A stretch of DNA of 64,000 bases from NCBI RefSeq assembly GCF_007830335.1, contig NZ_VLKU01000003.1:62001-126000 (forward strand). The letters run 5' to 3'. Of this stretch, positions 1 through 8,803 are shown one piece after another. The number at the start of each line of letters is the position of its first letter. Within the stretch, counting starts at the first letter, position 1. The DNA is from Paracoccus sulfuroxidans. GTDB lineage: Bacteria; Pseudomonadota; Alphaproteobacteria; Rhodobacterales; Rhodobacteraceae. The translations under genes were made by a program, and so were the position numbers. The notes beneath the pieces were generated by a model, which saw only the letters and a list, made by a program, of their open reading frames with translations, did not search any database and was not told the DNA's origin.

Positions 1-901
1 TCGCGAGATCATGATGCGCATGTTCCCGGCCCTCTTCCGCTCGAACAAGATCGAGCCGGTCGACGCCTATCCCGAACTGCTGCGCCAGACGCTCGCCTCG
101 GTCGCGCCGCGCAAATGCGATGGCGATCCGACGGTGGTTATCCTGACGCCCGGGCATTTCAACAGCGCCTATTACGAGCACAGCTTTCTGGCCAACCAGA
201 TGGGCATTGAACTGGTCGAGGGCAGCGACCTGTTTGTCGACGGCGAATATGTCTACATGCGCACGACCGAGGGGCCGAAACGGGTCGATGTCATCTATCG
301 CCGCGTCGATGACAGCTTCCTTGATCCGCTGTGTTTCCGCCGCGATTCGATGCTGGGCGTGCCGGGCCTGATGGATGTCTATCGCGCGGGCGGGGTCAGC
401 ATCGCCTCGGCCCCCGGCGCGGGCGTCGCCGATGACAAGGCGGTCTATACCTATGTCCCCGAGATGATCCGCTTCTATCTGGGCGAAGAGCCGATCCTGA
501 AGAACGTCCAGACCTGGTCGCTGTGGAAAGAGGACGATTACAAATACGTCCTGTCGCATCTGGACGAGCTGGTGGTGAAAGAGGTCCATGGCTCGGGCGG
601 CTATGGCATGCTGATCGGGCCGAAATCGACCGCCGAGGAGATCGCCGAGTTCCGCAAGCGCATCGAGGCCAATCCCGGCAATTACATCGCCCAGCCGACG
701 CTGGCGCTGTCGACCTGCCCGACCTTTGTCGAGGAAGGGGTGGCACCCCGCCATGTCGATCTGCGGCCGTTCTGCCTTTGCGGTGAAAGGGTTGAGCTGG
801 TGCCCGGCGGGCTGACGCGGGTTGCGCTGCGCGAAGGCTCGCTGGTGGTGAACTCGTCGCAGGGCGGCGGGGTCAAGGACACCTGGGTCTTGTCGGAATA
901 A
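1..901 (+). CDS. Circularly permuted ATP-grasp protein (DUF404/DUF407 type), 5' truncated
   Basis: The reading frame is open back to base 2, so the N-terminal part lies outside the window; about 300 C-terminal residues are visible. The segment [18 protein letters not shown] followed by a basic/acidic ATP-grasp core ([17 protein letters not shown]) and the C-terminal VDLRPFCL motif is characteristic of the circularly permuted ATP-grasp family, which is predicted to form amide bonds on peptides or small molecules. It is first in a co-directional run with an alpha-E protein, a transglutaminase-like protein and an Anbu peptidase. That set is a known conserved neighbourhood, interpreted as a peptide-tagging and degradation system. 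The substrate is unknown. Confidence 0.88.
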   Translation, partial: REIMMRMFPALFRSNKIEPVDAYPELLRQTLASVAPRKCDGDPTVVILTPGHFNSAYYEHSFLANQMGIELVEGSDLFVDGEYVYMRTTEGPKRVDVIYRRVDDSFLDPLCFRRDSMLGVPGLMDVYRAGGVSIASAPGAGVADDKAVYTYVPEMIRFYLGEEPILKNVQTWSLWKEDDYKYVLSHLDELVVKEVHGSGGYGMLIGPKSTAEEIAEFRKRIEANPGNYIAQPTLALSTCPTFVEEGVAPRHVDLRPFCLCGERVELVPGGLTRVALREGSLVVNSSQGGGVKDTWVLSE

Positions 902-911
902 GGGGGCCAAT

Positions 912-1874
912 ATGCTCAGCCGCACCGCCTCGCATCTGTTCTGGATGGGTCGTCATCTGGAACGCGCCGAAACCGCCGCCCGCCTGATGGATGTGGGCGC
1001 GCGCATCACCCTGATGCCCAACACGCCCGAAGGTTATCGCAACGAATGGCAGGCCCTGCTGCAGGCGGCAGGCAACGCGCAGGCCTTCGCCGAACGCTAT
1101 GGCGAGGCGACGCAGGACAGCCTTGAAACCTATATGTTCTTTGACCGCGACAACCCGTCCTCGGTGGCGACCTGCCTTGAAAAGGCGCGCGAAGGTGGGC
1201 GGATCGTGCGCACGGCGCTGACCAGTCAGGCCTGGGATGCGCTCAACACCGCCTATCAGGAGTTCCGCGTGCTGGAGCGGCGGCCGCGCGGCAGCCTCGA
1301 CACCGCCATGCTGACCGACTTCACCATGCATCACGCGGCGACCGTGCGCGGGGCGATTGCCTCGACTCAGTTGCGCAATGACGGCTGGCATTTCATGAAC
1401 CTTGGCTATGCGCTGGAGCGCGCAGACGCCACGGCGCGCATGCTGGACGTCAAGTATTTCGTGCTGCTGCCCCGGGTCGAGTTCGTGGGCTCGGGTCTGG
1501 ACACCTATCAATGGCAAGTGATCCTGCGCGCGCTCTCGGCCCATCGCGCCTTTCACTGGGCCTATGGTGGCGACATTACCGCCAGCAAAGTGGCCGATTT
1601 CCTGATCCTCAATCTGGAAAGCCCGCGTTCGATGCGCACCAGCCTGACCGAGGCGATGCATCACCTTGAAGGGCTGGCGAACCGCTATGGCCCCGGCGTG
1701 CCGGACAACGCCCGCGCCAAGGCGCAGGACGTGCTGCAGGCGCTGCTGGAGCGCGACATCGAGGCGATCTTCGACGAGGGCCTGCACGAGTTTCTCAGCT
1801 GGTTCATCGGTGAAATCGGCTCGATCTCGAACGCGGTCTATGACGACTACCTCAGCGGAAGGATGGAAGCATGA
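912..1874 (+). CDS. Alpha-E domain protein (DUF403)
   Basis: The 320-residue product is almost entirely helical. It opens with MLSRTASHLFWMGRHLERAE, the typical start of alpha-E (DUF403) proteins. The family is of unknown biochemical function but co-occurs with permuted ATP-grasp and transglutaminase genes, so a role in the same peptide-modifying system is inferred. The start follows the ATP-grasp stop by 10 bases with AGGGGG just upstream. The 3' end overlaps the next start (ATGA at 1871), indicating translational coupling. Confidence 0.88.
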   Translation: MLSRTASHLFWMGRHLERAETAARLMDVGARITLMPNTPEGYRNEWQALLQAAGNAQAFAERYGEATQDSLETYMFFDRDNPSSVATCLEKAREGGRIVRTALTSQAWDALNTAYQEFRVLERRPRGSLDTAMLTDFTMHHAATVRGAIASTQLRNDGWHFMNLGYALERADATARMLDVKYFVLLPRVEFVGSGLDTYQWQVILRALSAHRAFHWAYGGDITASKVADFLILNLESPRSMRTSLTEAMHHLEGLANRYGPGVPDNARAKAQDVLQALLERDIEAIFDEGLHEFLSWFIGEIGSISNAVYDDYLSGRMEA

Positions 1875-2677
1875 AGCTGCACATCGTCCACGAGACGCGC
1901 TATCGCTATGACACGCCCCTGACGGCGCTGGTGCAAAGCCTGCGCCTGACCCCTTCGATCTTCGAAGGTCAGCGGGCGTCCGACTGGAACATCAACGTCA
2001 GCGGCGGCATTCGCGGCTCGGCCTTTCGCGACGGGGCGGGTGACTGGATCGAGGCCTGGACCGTGCGCGGCCCGGTCGATGAGATTGTGGTGTCCATCGA
2101 CGGGCAGGTCGAGACGCGCGACACCGCAGGCGTGCTGCGCGGGCATCGGGAAACCGTGAACCCGCTGGTCTATCTGCGCGCGACCCCGGCGACCGCGCTG
2201 GATGGCGATCTGCGCGGGCTTGCAGCCACGGCCTCGGGCGAGGACGGGCTGGCCCTTGCCCATGCGCTGGCCGCCGCCGTGGGCGAGGCGATCCGCTATC
2301 GCGTCGGTGTGACCGAGGTCTTCACCACCGCCGCCGAGGCGCTGGCATTGGGTGAGGGCGTCTGTCAGGACCATGCCCATGCGATGATCGCCTGCGCGCG
2401 CGCCCACGGGCTGCCGGCGCGCTATGTCTCGGGCTATCTGCATTCCAACATCGACGGAGAGCCGCATGACGCCGCCCATGCCTGGGCCGAGGTGCATACC
2501 GGCGTTCTGGGCTGGGTGGGCTTTGATGCGGCCAACCGCTGCTGCCCGGATGATCGGTATGTCCGGCTGGGTTCGGGCTTTGATGCCCATGACGCCGCAC
2601 CCGTCCGGGGCATGGCCTTCGGGACCAGCGCCGAAAGCCTTGAGGTCCGGGTTTCGGTGCAAGAGGTCGAACAATAG
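1871..2677 (+). CDS. Transglutaminase-like cysteine peptidase family protein
   Basis: The 268-residue protein begins MKLHIVHETRYRYDTPLTAL, the beta-rich N-terminal region of bacterial transglutaminase-like proteins. It carries the Cys-His-Asp core: Cys in GEGVCQDHAHAM, His in AAHAWAEV and Asp in GFDAANR. No signal peptide is seen. In the Anbu neighbourhood it is thought to hydrolyse or form amide linkages on the ATP-grasp product; this is inference. The ATGA overlap with the alpha-E gene fixes the start. Confidence 0.9.
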   Translation: MKLHIVHETRYRYDTPLTALVQSLRLTPSIFEGQRASDWNINVSGGIRGSAFRDGAGDWIEAWTVRGPVDEIVVSIDGQVETRDTAGVLRGHRETVNPLVYLRATPATALDGDLRGLAATASGEDGLALAHALAAAVGEAIRYRVGVTEVFTTAAEALALGEGVCQDHAHAMIACARAHGLPARYVSGYLHSNIDGEPHDAAHAWAEVHTGVLGWVGFDAANRCCPDDRYVRLGSGFDAHDAAPVRGMAFGTSAESLEVRVSVQEVEQ

Positions 2678-2681
2678 TCCT

Positions 2682-2717
2682 GCCGGGCGCGATTGCCGTG
2701 TTGCGCCGCCGCCCGGC
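2682..2717 (+). promoter_or_regulatory. Inverted repeat between transglutaminase gene and anbu
   Basis: GCCGGGCG (2682-2689) is the exact reverse complement of CGCCCGGC (2710-2717), separated by 20 bases. It lies wholly in the 79-base gap between two genes of one operon and has no T-run. An mRNA-processing or attenuation hairpin is possible, as is chance in GC-rich sequence. Confidence 0.3.
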
Positions 2718-2756
2718 CGCGCTTAAATTCCAGCCGCTGTTCTTGCGGAAGACAAA

Positions 2757-3482
2757 ATGACCTATTGCGTGGGCCTGAAACTGGACGCCGGACTGGTGCT
2801 TCTGTCCGATACGCGGACGAATGCCGGGCTGGATAACATCGCGGTCTATCGCAAGATGTTCTTCTTCGAGAAGCCCGGCGACCGCATCATCGCCATCATG
2901 ACCGCAGGCAGCCTGTCGCTGACGCAGACGACGCTGGCCCGCCTGCATGAGGCGATTGCCAGCCCCGACGCCGATCCCAGCACCTCGATCATGCTGGCGG
3001 GCTCGATGCTGCAGGTGGCGACGATCATCGGCGAAACGCTCAGCCGGACCCGGCGCGAGATCGTCGAGCAATGCCGCGACCTGAACCAGCAGGCCAGCGC
3101 CAGCCTGATCGTCGCCGGTCAGCGCAAGGGCGGCCAGATGCGGCTGTTCCTGATCTATCCCGAGGGCAATTTCATCGAAGCGACCGAGGACACGCCCTTC
3201 CTGCAGATCGGTGAGCATAAATACGGCAAGCCGATCCTTGACCGCGTCGTGCGCCCGGAAACCGACCTGCTGGACGCGCAGAAGGCCGCGCTTCTGTCGA
3301 TGGATTCCACGCTGCGCTCGAACCTGTCGGTCGGCATGCCGCTGGATCTGGCGGTGATCGAAAAGGACGCGCTGCAGATCAGCTTCAACCGCCGCATCCC
3401 CGAGGATGACCCGAAGTTTCGCGAAATGAGCGTCGCCTGGTCCGAGGCGCTGCGCGAAAGCTTCATCAAGATGCCGATCTGA
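2757..3482 (+). CDS. anbu: Anbu (ancestral beta-subunit) proteasome-type peptidase
   Basis: The 241-residue protein is a proteasome-fold Ntn hydrolase. Thr2 would become the N-terminal nucleophile after Met removal, and Asp18 (SDTRT) and Lys33 (YRKM) take the places of the proteasome Asp17 and Lys33. The start MTYCVGLKLDAGLVLLSDTR is diagnostic of Anbu rather than HslV. Anbu forms self-assembled ring or helical particles in other bacteria, and its substrates are unknown. It sits 79 bases after the transglutaminase gene in the conserved ATP-grasp/alpha-E/transglutaminase/Anbu set. The next small gene starts directly after its stop. Confidence 0.92.
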   Translation: MTYCVGLKLDAGLVLLSDTRTNAGLDNIAVYRKMFFFEKPGDRIIAIMTAGSLSLTQTTLARLHEAIASPDADPSTSIMLAGSMLQVATIIGETLSRTRREIVEQCRDLNQQASASLIVAGQRKGGQMRLFLIYPEGNFIEATEDTPFLQIGEHKYGKPILDRVVRPETDLLDAQKAALLSMDSTLRSNLSVGMPLDLAVIEKDALQISFNRRIPEDDPKFREMSVAWSEALRESFIKMPI

Positions 3483-3839
3483 ATGATGCCCGCGCGGCCC
3501 AGGGCAAGGAAGCTTCTGCTGGCGCTGTTGATCCTTCTGGGCGGGTTGGGGCTGATGGCCCTTTGGCTTGATGCGCGCTTTACGGCGACAGCCGCACAGA
3601 CCGAGGCCGCGCATGCCCGGCAAGAGGTTCTGCTGCTGCGCGAGGCGGGGCAGGCAGCCTGCGTGACCGCCGAGCAGATCACCCGCGCGGCGATCAGCCG
3701 GGGCTGGGCGGCCCAGCCCATCGGGGGTGATCGTCTGCGCGTCGCCTTCTCGTCTCGGATCAGGATGAAGAACCCGGATGTCGTGCTTTACGCCTTCGAT
3801 GCGCGGGGCTGCCTGTTCCCTAGCCCTGCAATTCCTTGA
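3483..3839 (+). CDS. Small single-pass membrane protein of unknown function
   Basis: The 118-residue protein has a basic N-terminus (PRPRARK) and one hydrophobic segment at about residues 9-28 (LLLALLILLGGLGLMALWL). A soluble tail with two cysteines follows, which would face the periplasm. The ATG lies immediately after the anbu TGA, so the two are probably co-translated. The 3' end overlaps the convergent mutS by 20 bases. I do not recognise the family; coupling to anbu suggests, but does not prove, a membrane partner. Confidence 0.72.
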   Translation: MMPARPRARKLLLALLILLGGLGLMALWLDARFTATAAQTEAAHARQEVLLLREAGQAACVTAEQITRAAISRGWAAQPIGGDRLRVAFSSRIRMKNPDVVLYAFDARGCLFPSPAIP

Positions 3840-6444
3840 GCTGATACAGCAGATCCAGCGCCTCGCGCGGGGTCAGACTGTCGGGATTGATCTCGCGCAG
3901 GCGCGCCTCGGCGGCGCTGGCCGGGGGCGCTGCGGCAGCCATGGGCGGAGGCGGGGCGGCGCGGAACAGCGGCAGATCGTCCAGCAGCATCTGCGGGCGC
4001 GCCTCACGTTCGCCGCTTTCCAGCGTGTGCAGGATCTCTTTCGCGCGCTCGACGACCGAGGCAGGCAGGCCCGCCAGCCGCGCCACCTGCACACCATAGC
4101 TGCGGTCGGCGGCACCTTTGCGGACCTCGTGCAGGAAGATCACCTCGCCTTCCCATTCGCGCACGGCGACCGTCGCGTTCTCGACCCCGTCGAGACGGGC
4201 CGAAAGCGAGGTCATCTCGTGGTAATGCGTCGCGAAAAGGGCGCGGCAGCGGTTGGTGGCGTGCAGATGCTCCATCACCGCCCAGGCGATGCTGAGCCCG
4301 TCCCAGGTCGCGGTGCCGCGTCCGATCTCATCCAGAATGACCAGCGCATGATCGTCGGCCTGATTGAGGATGGCGGCGGTCTCGACCATCTCGACCATGA
4401 AGGTCGAGCGGCCGCGCGCCAGATCGTCGGCGGCGCCCACGCGGCTGAAAAGCTGGCTGACAAGGCCGATATGGGCGCGCGTGGCGGGCACGAAAGCCCC
4501 GGCCTGCGCCAGAATGGCGATCAGCGCGTTCTGCCGCAGGAAGGTCGATTTACCGGCCATATTGGGGCCGGTCAGCAGCCAGATCGCAGGCGTGTCACCC
4601 GCCGTCAGGTCGCAGTCATTGGCCACAAAGGCCTCACCCTTGCGCTTCAGCGCACGCTCGACCACCGGGTGACGGCCGCCGTCGATCTGGAAGGCGCGGC
4701 TCGCGTCCACCTCGGGGCGGGTCCAGCCCTCGCCATTGGCCAGATCGGCAAAGGCTGCCTGCAAATCGATCTCGGCCAGCGCGCGGGCGGCCTGTCCGAC
4801 GGGGCCTGCGCGGTCTAGGACGGCGCGGACCAGCCGGGCGAAAATCTCGCGCTCGATCTCCAGCGCGCGGTCGCGGGCGTTCAGGATGCGGGTTTCCAGC
4901 TCCGAGAGTTCGACCGTGGTGAAGCGGATCTGGTTCGCGGTGGTCTGGCGGTGGATGAAGCGTTCGTTCAGCGGCGCGGCCAGCATGCGTTCGGCATGGG
5001 TGGTCGTGGTTTCGATGAAATAGCCCAGCACATTGTTGTGCTTGATCTTCAGGCTGGTGACCCCGGTTTCCGAGATATATTCGGCCTGCATGCTGGCGAT
5101 CACGCCGCGCCCCTCGTCGCGCAGCCGCCGCGTCTCGTCCAGATCGGGGTCATAGTCGGAGGCGGTGAAACCGCCGTCGCGGGTCAGAAGCGGCGGCTCG
5201 GCCACCAGTGCCTCGTCCAACAGGTCGATCAACTCGTCATGGCCGGTCAGGTCCTTCGCGGCCTGCGCCAGAATTCGGATGTCATCGTCGCCAAGCATGG
5301 CCGCGATGCTGGCCGCCTGCGTCAGGCCCGCGCGGATCGCCGCCAGATCGCGCGGCCCGCCCCGGTCCAGCGCCAGCCGGGACAGCGCGCGGTCCATGTC
5401 GGGCGCGCGCGACAGGGCGTCGCGCAACTGCGCGGTCAGCCGGGGATCGCCCGCCAGATGCGCGACGGCGGCGTGGCGTTCGTGGATCTCGTCCAGATCG
5501 CGCGAGGGCGCGCTGATGCGCCGGTCCAGAAGCCGCGCCCCCGCCGCCGTGACGGTGCGGTCGATCGCCGCCAGAAGCGAGCCTTCGCGGCCGCCCGACA
5601 GCGCCTGCGTCAGTTCCAGATTGCGCCGGGTCGCGGCGTCGATCTGCATCGCGCCGCCCGCGGCCTCGCGCACGGGCGGGCGGATCAGGGGCAGCTTGCC
5701 CTTCTGCGTCAGCTCCAGATAGTCGGCGATGGCGCCCATGGCCGACAGCTCGGCGCGGGAAAAGCTGCCGAACCCGTCGAGCGATTCCACCCCGAACAGC
5801 GACGACAGGCGGCGGATCGCGGCGGTGCTGTCAAAGCTGCCGCCGGGCAGTTCGGTCAGTGCGGTGCCGGTGTCGGCGGCCAGTTCCTCAAGCCGCGTGC
5901 CCTCGGCCACCAGCAGCTCGCGCGGGGCGTGGCGGGCCAGTTCCGGGCCAAGGCGCGACAGCGGGCAGGTGGTGACGCGGAACTGCCCGGTCGAGATATC
6001 GACCCAAGCCAGCGCCGCATCGTCGCGGACCTGCGCGAAACTGGCCAGAAAGTTGTGCCGCCGCGCTTCCAGCAGCGATTCCTCGGTCAGCGTGCCGGGG
6101 GTGACCAGCCGCACCACATCGCGTGCGACCACGGATTTCGAGCCGCGCTTCTTCGCCTCGGCCGGGTCCTCCATCTGCTCGGCGATGGCCACGCGGAAGC
6201 CCTTGCGGATCAGCGTCAGCAGATAGCTTTCGGCGGCATGGACCGGCACGCCGCACATGGGGATCGGCTCTCCCAGATGGGTGCCGCGTTTGGTCAGGGC
6301 GATGTCGAGGGCAGCTGCGGCGGCAATCGCATCCTCGAAGAACATCTCGTAGAAATCGCCCATGCGATAGAACAGCAGCGCGCCGGGGTTGGCCTCGCGG
6401 ATCGCAAGGAACTGGGCCATCATCGGGGTGGGTTGGTCGCTCAT
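3820..6444 (-). CDS. mutS: DNA mismatch repair protein MutS
   Basis: The 874-residue protein recognises mismatches and short insertion/deletion loops and recruits MutL. The mismatch-binding motif GDFYEMFFED is present (Phe31 and Glu33). The clamp and lever core and the C-terminal ATPase follow, with Walker A GPNMAGKSTFLRQNA near residue 625 and Walker B VILDEIGRGTATWDG. Length matches alphaproteobacterial MutS. It is transcribed alone, convergent with the Anbu operon. Confidence 0.97.
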   Translation of the reverse strand: MSDQPTPMMAQFLAIREANPGALLFYRMGDFYEMFFEDAIAAAAALDIALTKRGTHLGEPIPMCGVPVHAAESYLLTLIRKGFRVAIAEQMEDPAEAKKRGSKSVVARDVVRLVTPGTLTEESLLEARRHNFLASFAQVRDDAALAWVDISTGQFRVTTCPLSRLGPELARHAPRELLVAEGTRLEELAADTGTALTELPGGSFDSTAAIRRLSSLFGVESLDGFGSFSRAELSAMGAIADYLELTQKGKLPLIRPPVREAAGGAMQIDAATRRNLELTQALSGGREGSLLAAIDRTVTAAGARLLDRRISAPSRDLDEIHERHAAVAHLAGDPRLTAQLRDALSRAPDMDRALSRLALDRGGPRDLAAIRAGLTQAASIAAMLGDDDIRILAQAAKDLTGHDELIDLLDEALVAEPPLLTRDGGFTASDYDPDLDETRRLRDEGRGVIASMQAEYISETGVTSLKIKHNNVLGYFIETTTTHAERMLAAPLNERFIHRQTTANQIRFTTVELSELETRILNARDRALEIEREIFARLVRAVLDRAGPVGQAARALAEIDLQAAFADLANGEGWTRPEVDASRAFQIDGGRHPVVERALKRKGEAFVANDCDLTAGDTPAIWLLTGPNMAGKSTFLRQNALIAILAQAGAFVPATRAHIGLVSQLFSRVGAADDLARGRSTFMVEMVETAAILNQADDHALVILDEIGRGTATWDGLSIAWAVMEHLHATNRCRALFATHYHEMTSLSARLDGVENATVAVREWEGEVIFLHEVRKGAADRSYGVQVARLAGLPASVVERAKEILHTLESGEREARPQMLLDDLPLFRAAPPPPMAAAAPPASAAEARLREINPDSLTPREALDLLYQLKELQG

Positions 6445-6781
6445 GTCCGGCCTGATCTGCTGGTGTCGGGGTTTCTTCTAGGGGAAGGCGGCCCGCAGGG
6501 GAAGGCGCGCAAGGTGAACCTGGGCGCGCGCCGGGTCCGCTTTGCCCGGTGAAACCGGGGCAGAAGGGTGGGGCCGACAACTGCGTCAGGGGGCATCCGA
6601 TGCATGTCGGGCTGACCCTGACCGGGTAAGATCCTGTCCAGAAATACAGGCATCTGCCGTGGCGTCGCGGGCCAGAAAACCTTTGCGTTGCAGGCCACTA
6701 TGTCGCAACACTGTTACCCGTCGCCGTTAGGTGGCAGCTCTGTCCCGGCGACCGGGCAGACTGAAAGTATGGAGTTGACCT
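6445..6781. other. 337-base gap between divergent mutS and ABC importer
   Basis: No gene is supported here. An 11-base direct repeat AGGGGAAGGCG occurs at 6480-6490 and 6497-6507. A GTTGC...GCAAC inverted repeat (6687-6691 and 6705-6709, 13-base spacer) lies about 75 bases before the importer start and could be part of its operator. Promoters for both divergent genes must lie here, but no convincing -35/-10 pair stands out. Confidence 0.5.
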
Positions 6782-7894
6782 ATGACCATCCAATCGACTG
6801 CTGCGGGCCTCGCGGCGCTGGTGGCGCTGGCTGCCTCGGGTGCGGCGTCGGCACAGGAATTCGACCTTGCGGCCCTGGAAGAGGCGGCGAAGGCGGAAGG
6901 CATGCTGACCACGATCGCGCTGCCGCATGACTGGTGCGGCTATGGCGATGTGATCGCCGGCTTCAAGGCAAAATACCCCGAAATCAAGGTCAACGAACTG
7001 AACCCCGACGCGGGCTCGGCCGATGAGCTTGAGGCGATCCGCGCCAACAAGGACAACAAGGGCCCGCAGGCACCCGACGTCATCGACGTGGGCCTGTCCT
7101 TCGGCCCGCAGGCACAGGCCGAGGGCCTGCTGCAGCCCTACAAGGTCTCGACCTGGGACACGATCCCGGATGATGCCAAGGATGCCGAAGGCCACTGGTA
7201 CGGCGACTATTACGGTGTGATGGCCTTTGGTGTGAACACCGATCTGGTCGACACCGTGCCGACCAGTTGGAAAGACCTGACCAAGCCCGAATACGCCAAC
7301 GCCTTCGCGCTGGCCGGTGACCCGCGCGCCTCGGCGCAGGCGATCATCTCGGTCATGGCGGCGGGTCTGGCCAATGGCGGCGAGGCCGGTGAAAGCTCGG
7401 GCCAGAAGGGCATGGAGCTGATGGCCGAGGTCAACAAGGCCGGGAACTTCGTTCCTGTCATCGGCAAATCGGCCACCATCGCGCAGGGCGCGACGCCGAT
7501 CGTCACCGCCTGGGACTATAACCTGCTTAGCTGGCGCGACAGCCTGAACGGCAACCCCCCGGTCGAGGTCGTGATCCCGACCGACGGCGTGGTCGCGGGC
7601 GTCTATGTGCAGGGCATCTCGGCCTATGCACCGCATCCGAACGCCGCCAAGCTGTGGATGGAGTACCTTTATTCGGACGAAGGTCAGCTGGGCTGGCTGA
7701 AGGGCTATTGCCACCCGATCCGCTTCAACGATCTGGTCAAGAACGGCAAGGTTCCGCAGGAGCTGCTGAACGCCCTGCCCCCGGCGGATGCCTATGAAAA
7801 GGCCATCTTCCCGACGCTGGAACAGCAAGAGGCCAACAAGAAGGTCATCACCGAAGGTTGGGATTCCGTTGTCGGCGCGGCCGTCAAGGAATAA
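6782..7894 (+). CDS. ABC importer periplasmic solute-binding protein (polyamine/iron-type)
   Basis: The 370-residue protein has a Sec signal peptide (about residues 1-24, cleavage near ASA|QEF) and a class II solute-binding fold (extracellular solute-binding family 1 or 6). The putrescine/spermidine- and Fe3+-binding branches look closest: PQAPDVIDVGLSFGPQA, WYGDYYGVMAFGVNTD and the C-terminal HPNAAKLWMEYLYSDEGQ. It is the first gene of a four-gene importer operon. A GGAG Shine-Dalgarno precedes the ATG. The ligand cannot be fixed from sequence alone. Confidence 0.9.
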   Translation: MTIQSTAAGLAALVALAASGAASAQEFDLAALEEAAKAEGMLTTIALPHDWCGYGDVIAGFKAKYPEIKVNELNPDAGSADELEAIRANKDNKGPQAPDVIDVGLSFGPQAQAEGLLQPYKVSTWDTIPDDAKDAEGHWYGDYYGVMAFGVNTDLVDTVPTSWKDLTKPEYANAFALAGDPRASAQAIISVMAAGLANGGEAGESSGQKGMELMAEVNKAGNFVPVIGKSATIAQGATPIVTAWDYNLLSWRDSLNGNPPVEVVIPTDGVVAGVYVQGISAYAPHPNAAKLWMEYLYSDEGQLGWLKGYCHPIRFNDLVKNGKVPQELLNALPPADAYEKAIFPTLEQQEANKKVITEGWDSVVGAAVKE

Positions 7895-7908
7895 GCAAGA
7901 TCAAGACC

Positions 7909-7937
7909 ATGGCCCTGCCCGCAGGCGGGGCCATTTT
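7909..7937 (+). terminator. Hairpin with T-run between binding-protein and permease genes
   Basis: ATGGCCCTGCC (7909-7919) pairs with GGCGGGGCCAT (7924-7934) through one G-U wobble, with a 4-base loop and TTTT at its 3' edge. Its place between the first two genes of an importer operon is typical of a partial terminator or mRNA-stabilising hairpin. Such elements let the binding protein exceed the permeases. Confidence 0.6.
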
Positions 7938-7954
7938 CAGGGAATAGGGACGGT

Positions 7955-8803
7955 ATGAAACAGATCGGCTGGAACTGGCTGGGCATTCTGCCCTTTTTCG
8001 CCTTCGCGCTGCTGTTTCTGGTGCTGCCCACGATGAACATTGTCGTGGGCGCGTTCCGCACCCCGGACGGAGGCTTCACGCTGGCCAATATTCAGGGCCT
8101 CGCCTCGCCCCGGATCATCGACAGCTTCGCCATCTCGATCAAGATTTCGCTGGCCTCGGCGTTGCTGGGCTGCCTGATCGGCTTTGCCATGGCGGCGGCG
8201 GTCGTCTTCGGCGGCGTGCCGGGCTGGCTGAAAGCACCGCTGATGACCTTTTCGGGCGTCGCGTCGAACTTTGCTGGCGTGCCGCTGGCCTTCGCCTTCA
8301 TCGCCACGCTGGGCCGGGTCGGGCTGGTCACGATGCTGCTGAAGCAATGGTTCGGCATCAACATCTATGCGATGGGCTTCAACCTCTTGTCCTTCTGGGG
8401 CCTGACGCTGACCTATCTGTTCTTCCAGATCCCGCTGATGATCCTGATCATCACCCCCGCGCTTGAGGGCCTGAAGCGCGAATGGCGCGAGGCGGCCGAG
8501 GTGCTGGGCGCCTCGACCAGCCAGTACTGGCGCATGGTGGCGCTGCCGATCCTGTTCCCGTCGCTGCTGGGCACGTTTGCGCTGCTGTTTGCCAACAGCT
8601 TCGGCGCGGTCGCCACGGCCTATGCGTTGACCGGATCGTCGCTGTCGATCGTGCCCATCATGCTGTTTGCGCAGATCCGAGGCGACGTGCTGCAGGACCC
8701 GCATCTGGGCTATGCCATGGCCTTCGCGATGATCGTGGTGACCGGGCTTGCGAACCTTGCCTATGTCATCATGCGCACCCGCGCCGAAAGGTGGATGCGA
8801 TGA
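7955..8803 (+). CDS. ABC importer permease 1 (PotB-like)
   Basis: The 282-residue inner-membrane protein has about six hydrophobic segments. The permease EAA loop reads EWREAAEVLGASTSQYWRMV, the site that contacts the ATPase. It belongs to the spermidine/putrescine/iron-type permease family (binding-protein-dependent transport component). The start follows the hairpin downstream of the binding-protein gene. The stop overlaps the second permease start (ATGA at 8800). Confidence 0.92.
   Translation: MKQIGWNWLGILPFFAFALLFLVLPTMNIVVGAFRTPDGGFTLANIQGLASPRIIDSFAISIKISLASALLGCLIGFAMAAAVVFGGVPGWLKAPLMTFSGVASNFAGVPLAFAFIATLGRVGLVTMLLKQWFGINIYAMGFNLLSFWGLTLTYLFFQIPLMILIITPALEGLKREWREAAEVLGASTSQYWRMVALPILFPSLLGTFALLFANSFGAVATAYALTGSSLSIVPIMLFAQIRGDVLQDPHLGYAMAFAMIVVTGLANLAYVIMRTRAERWMR

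Noticed and set aside
4951..6552. A 533-codon open frame antisense to mutS
   Set aside because: A shadow of mutS with no family features; its start region lies within conserved MutS coding sequence.
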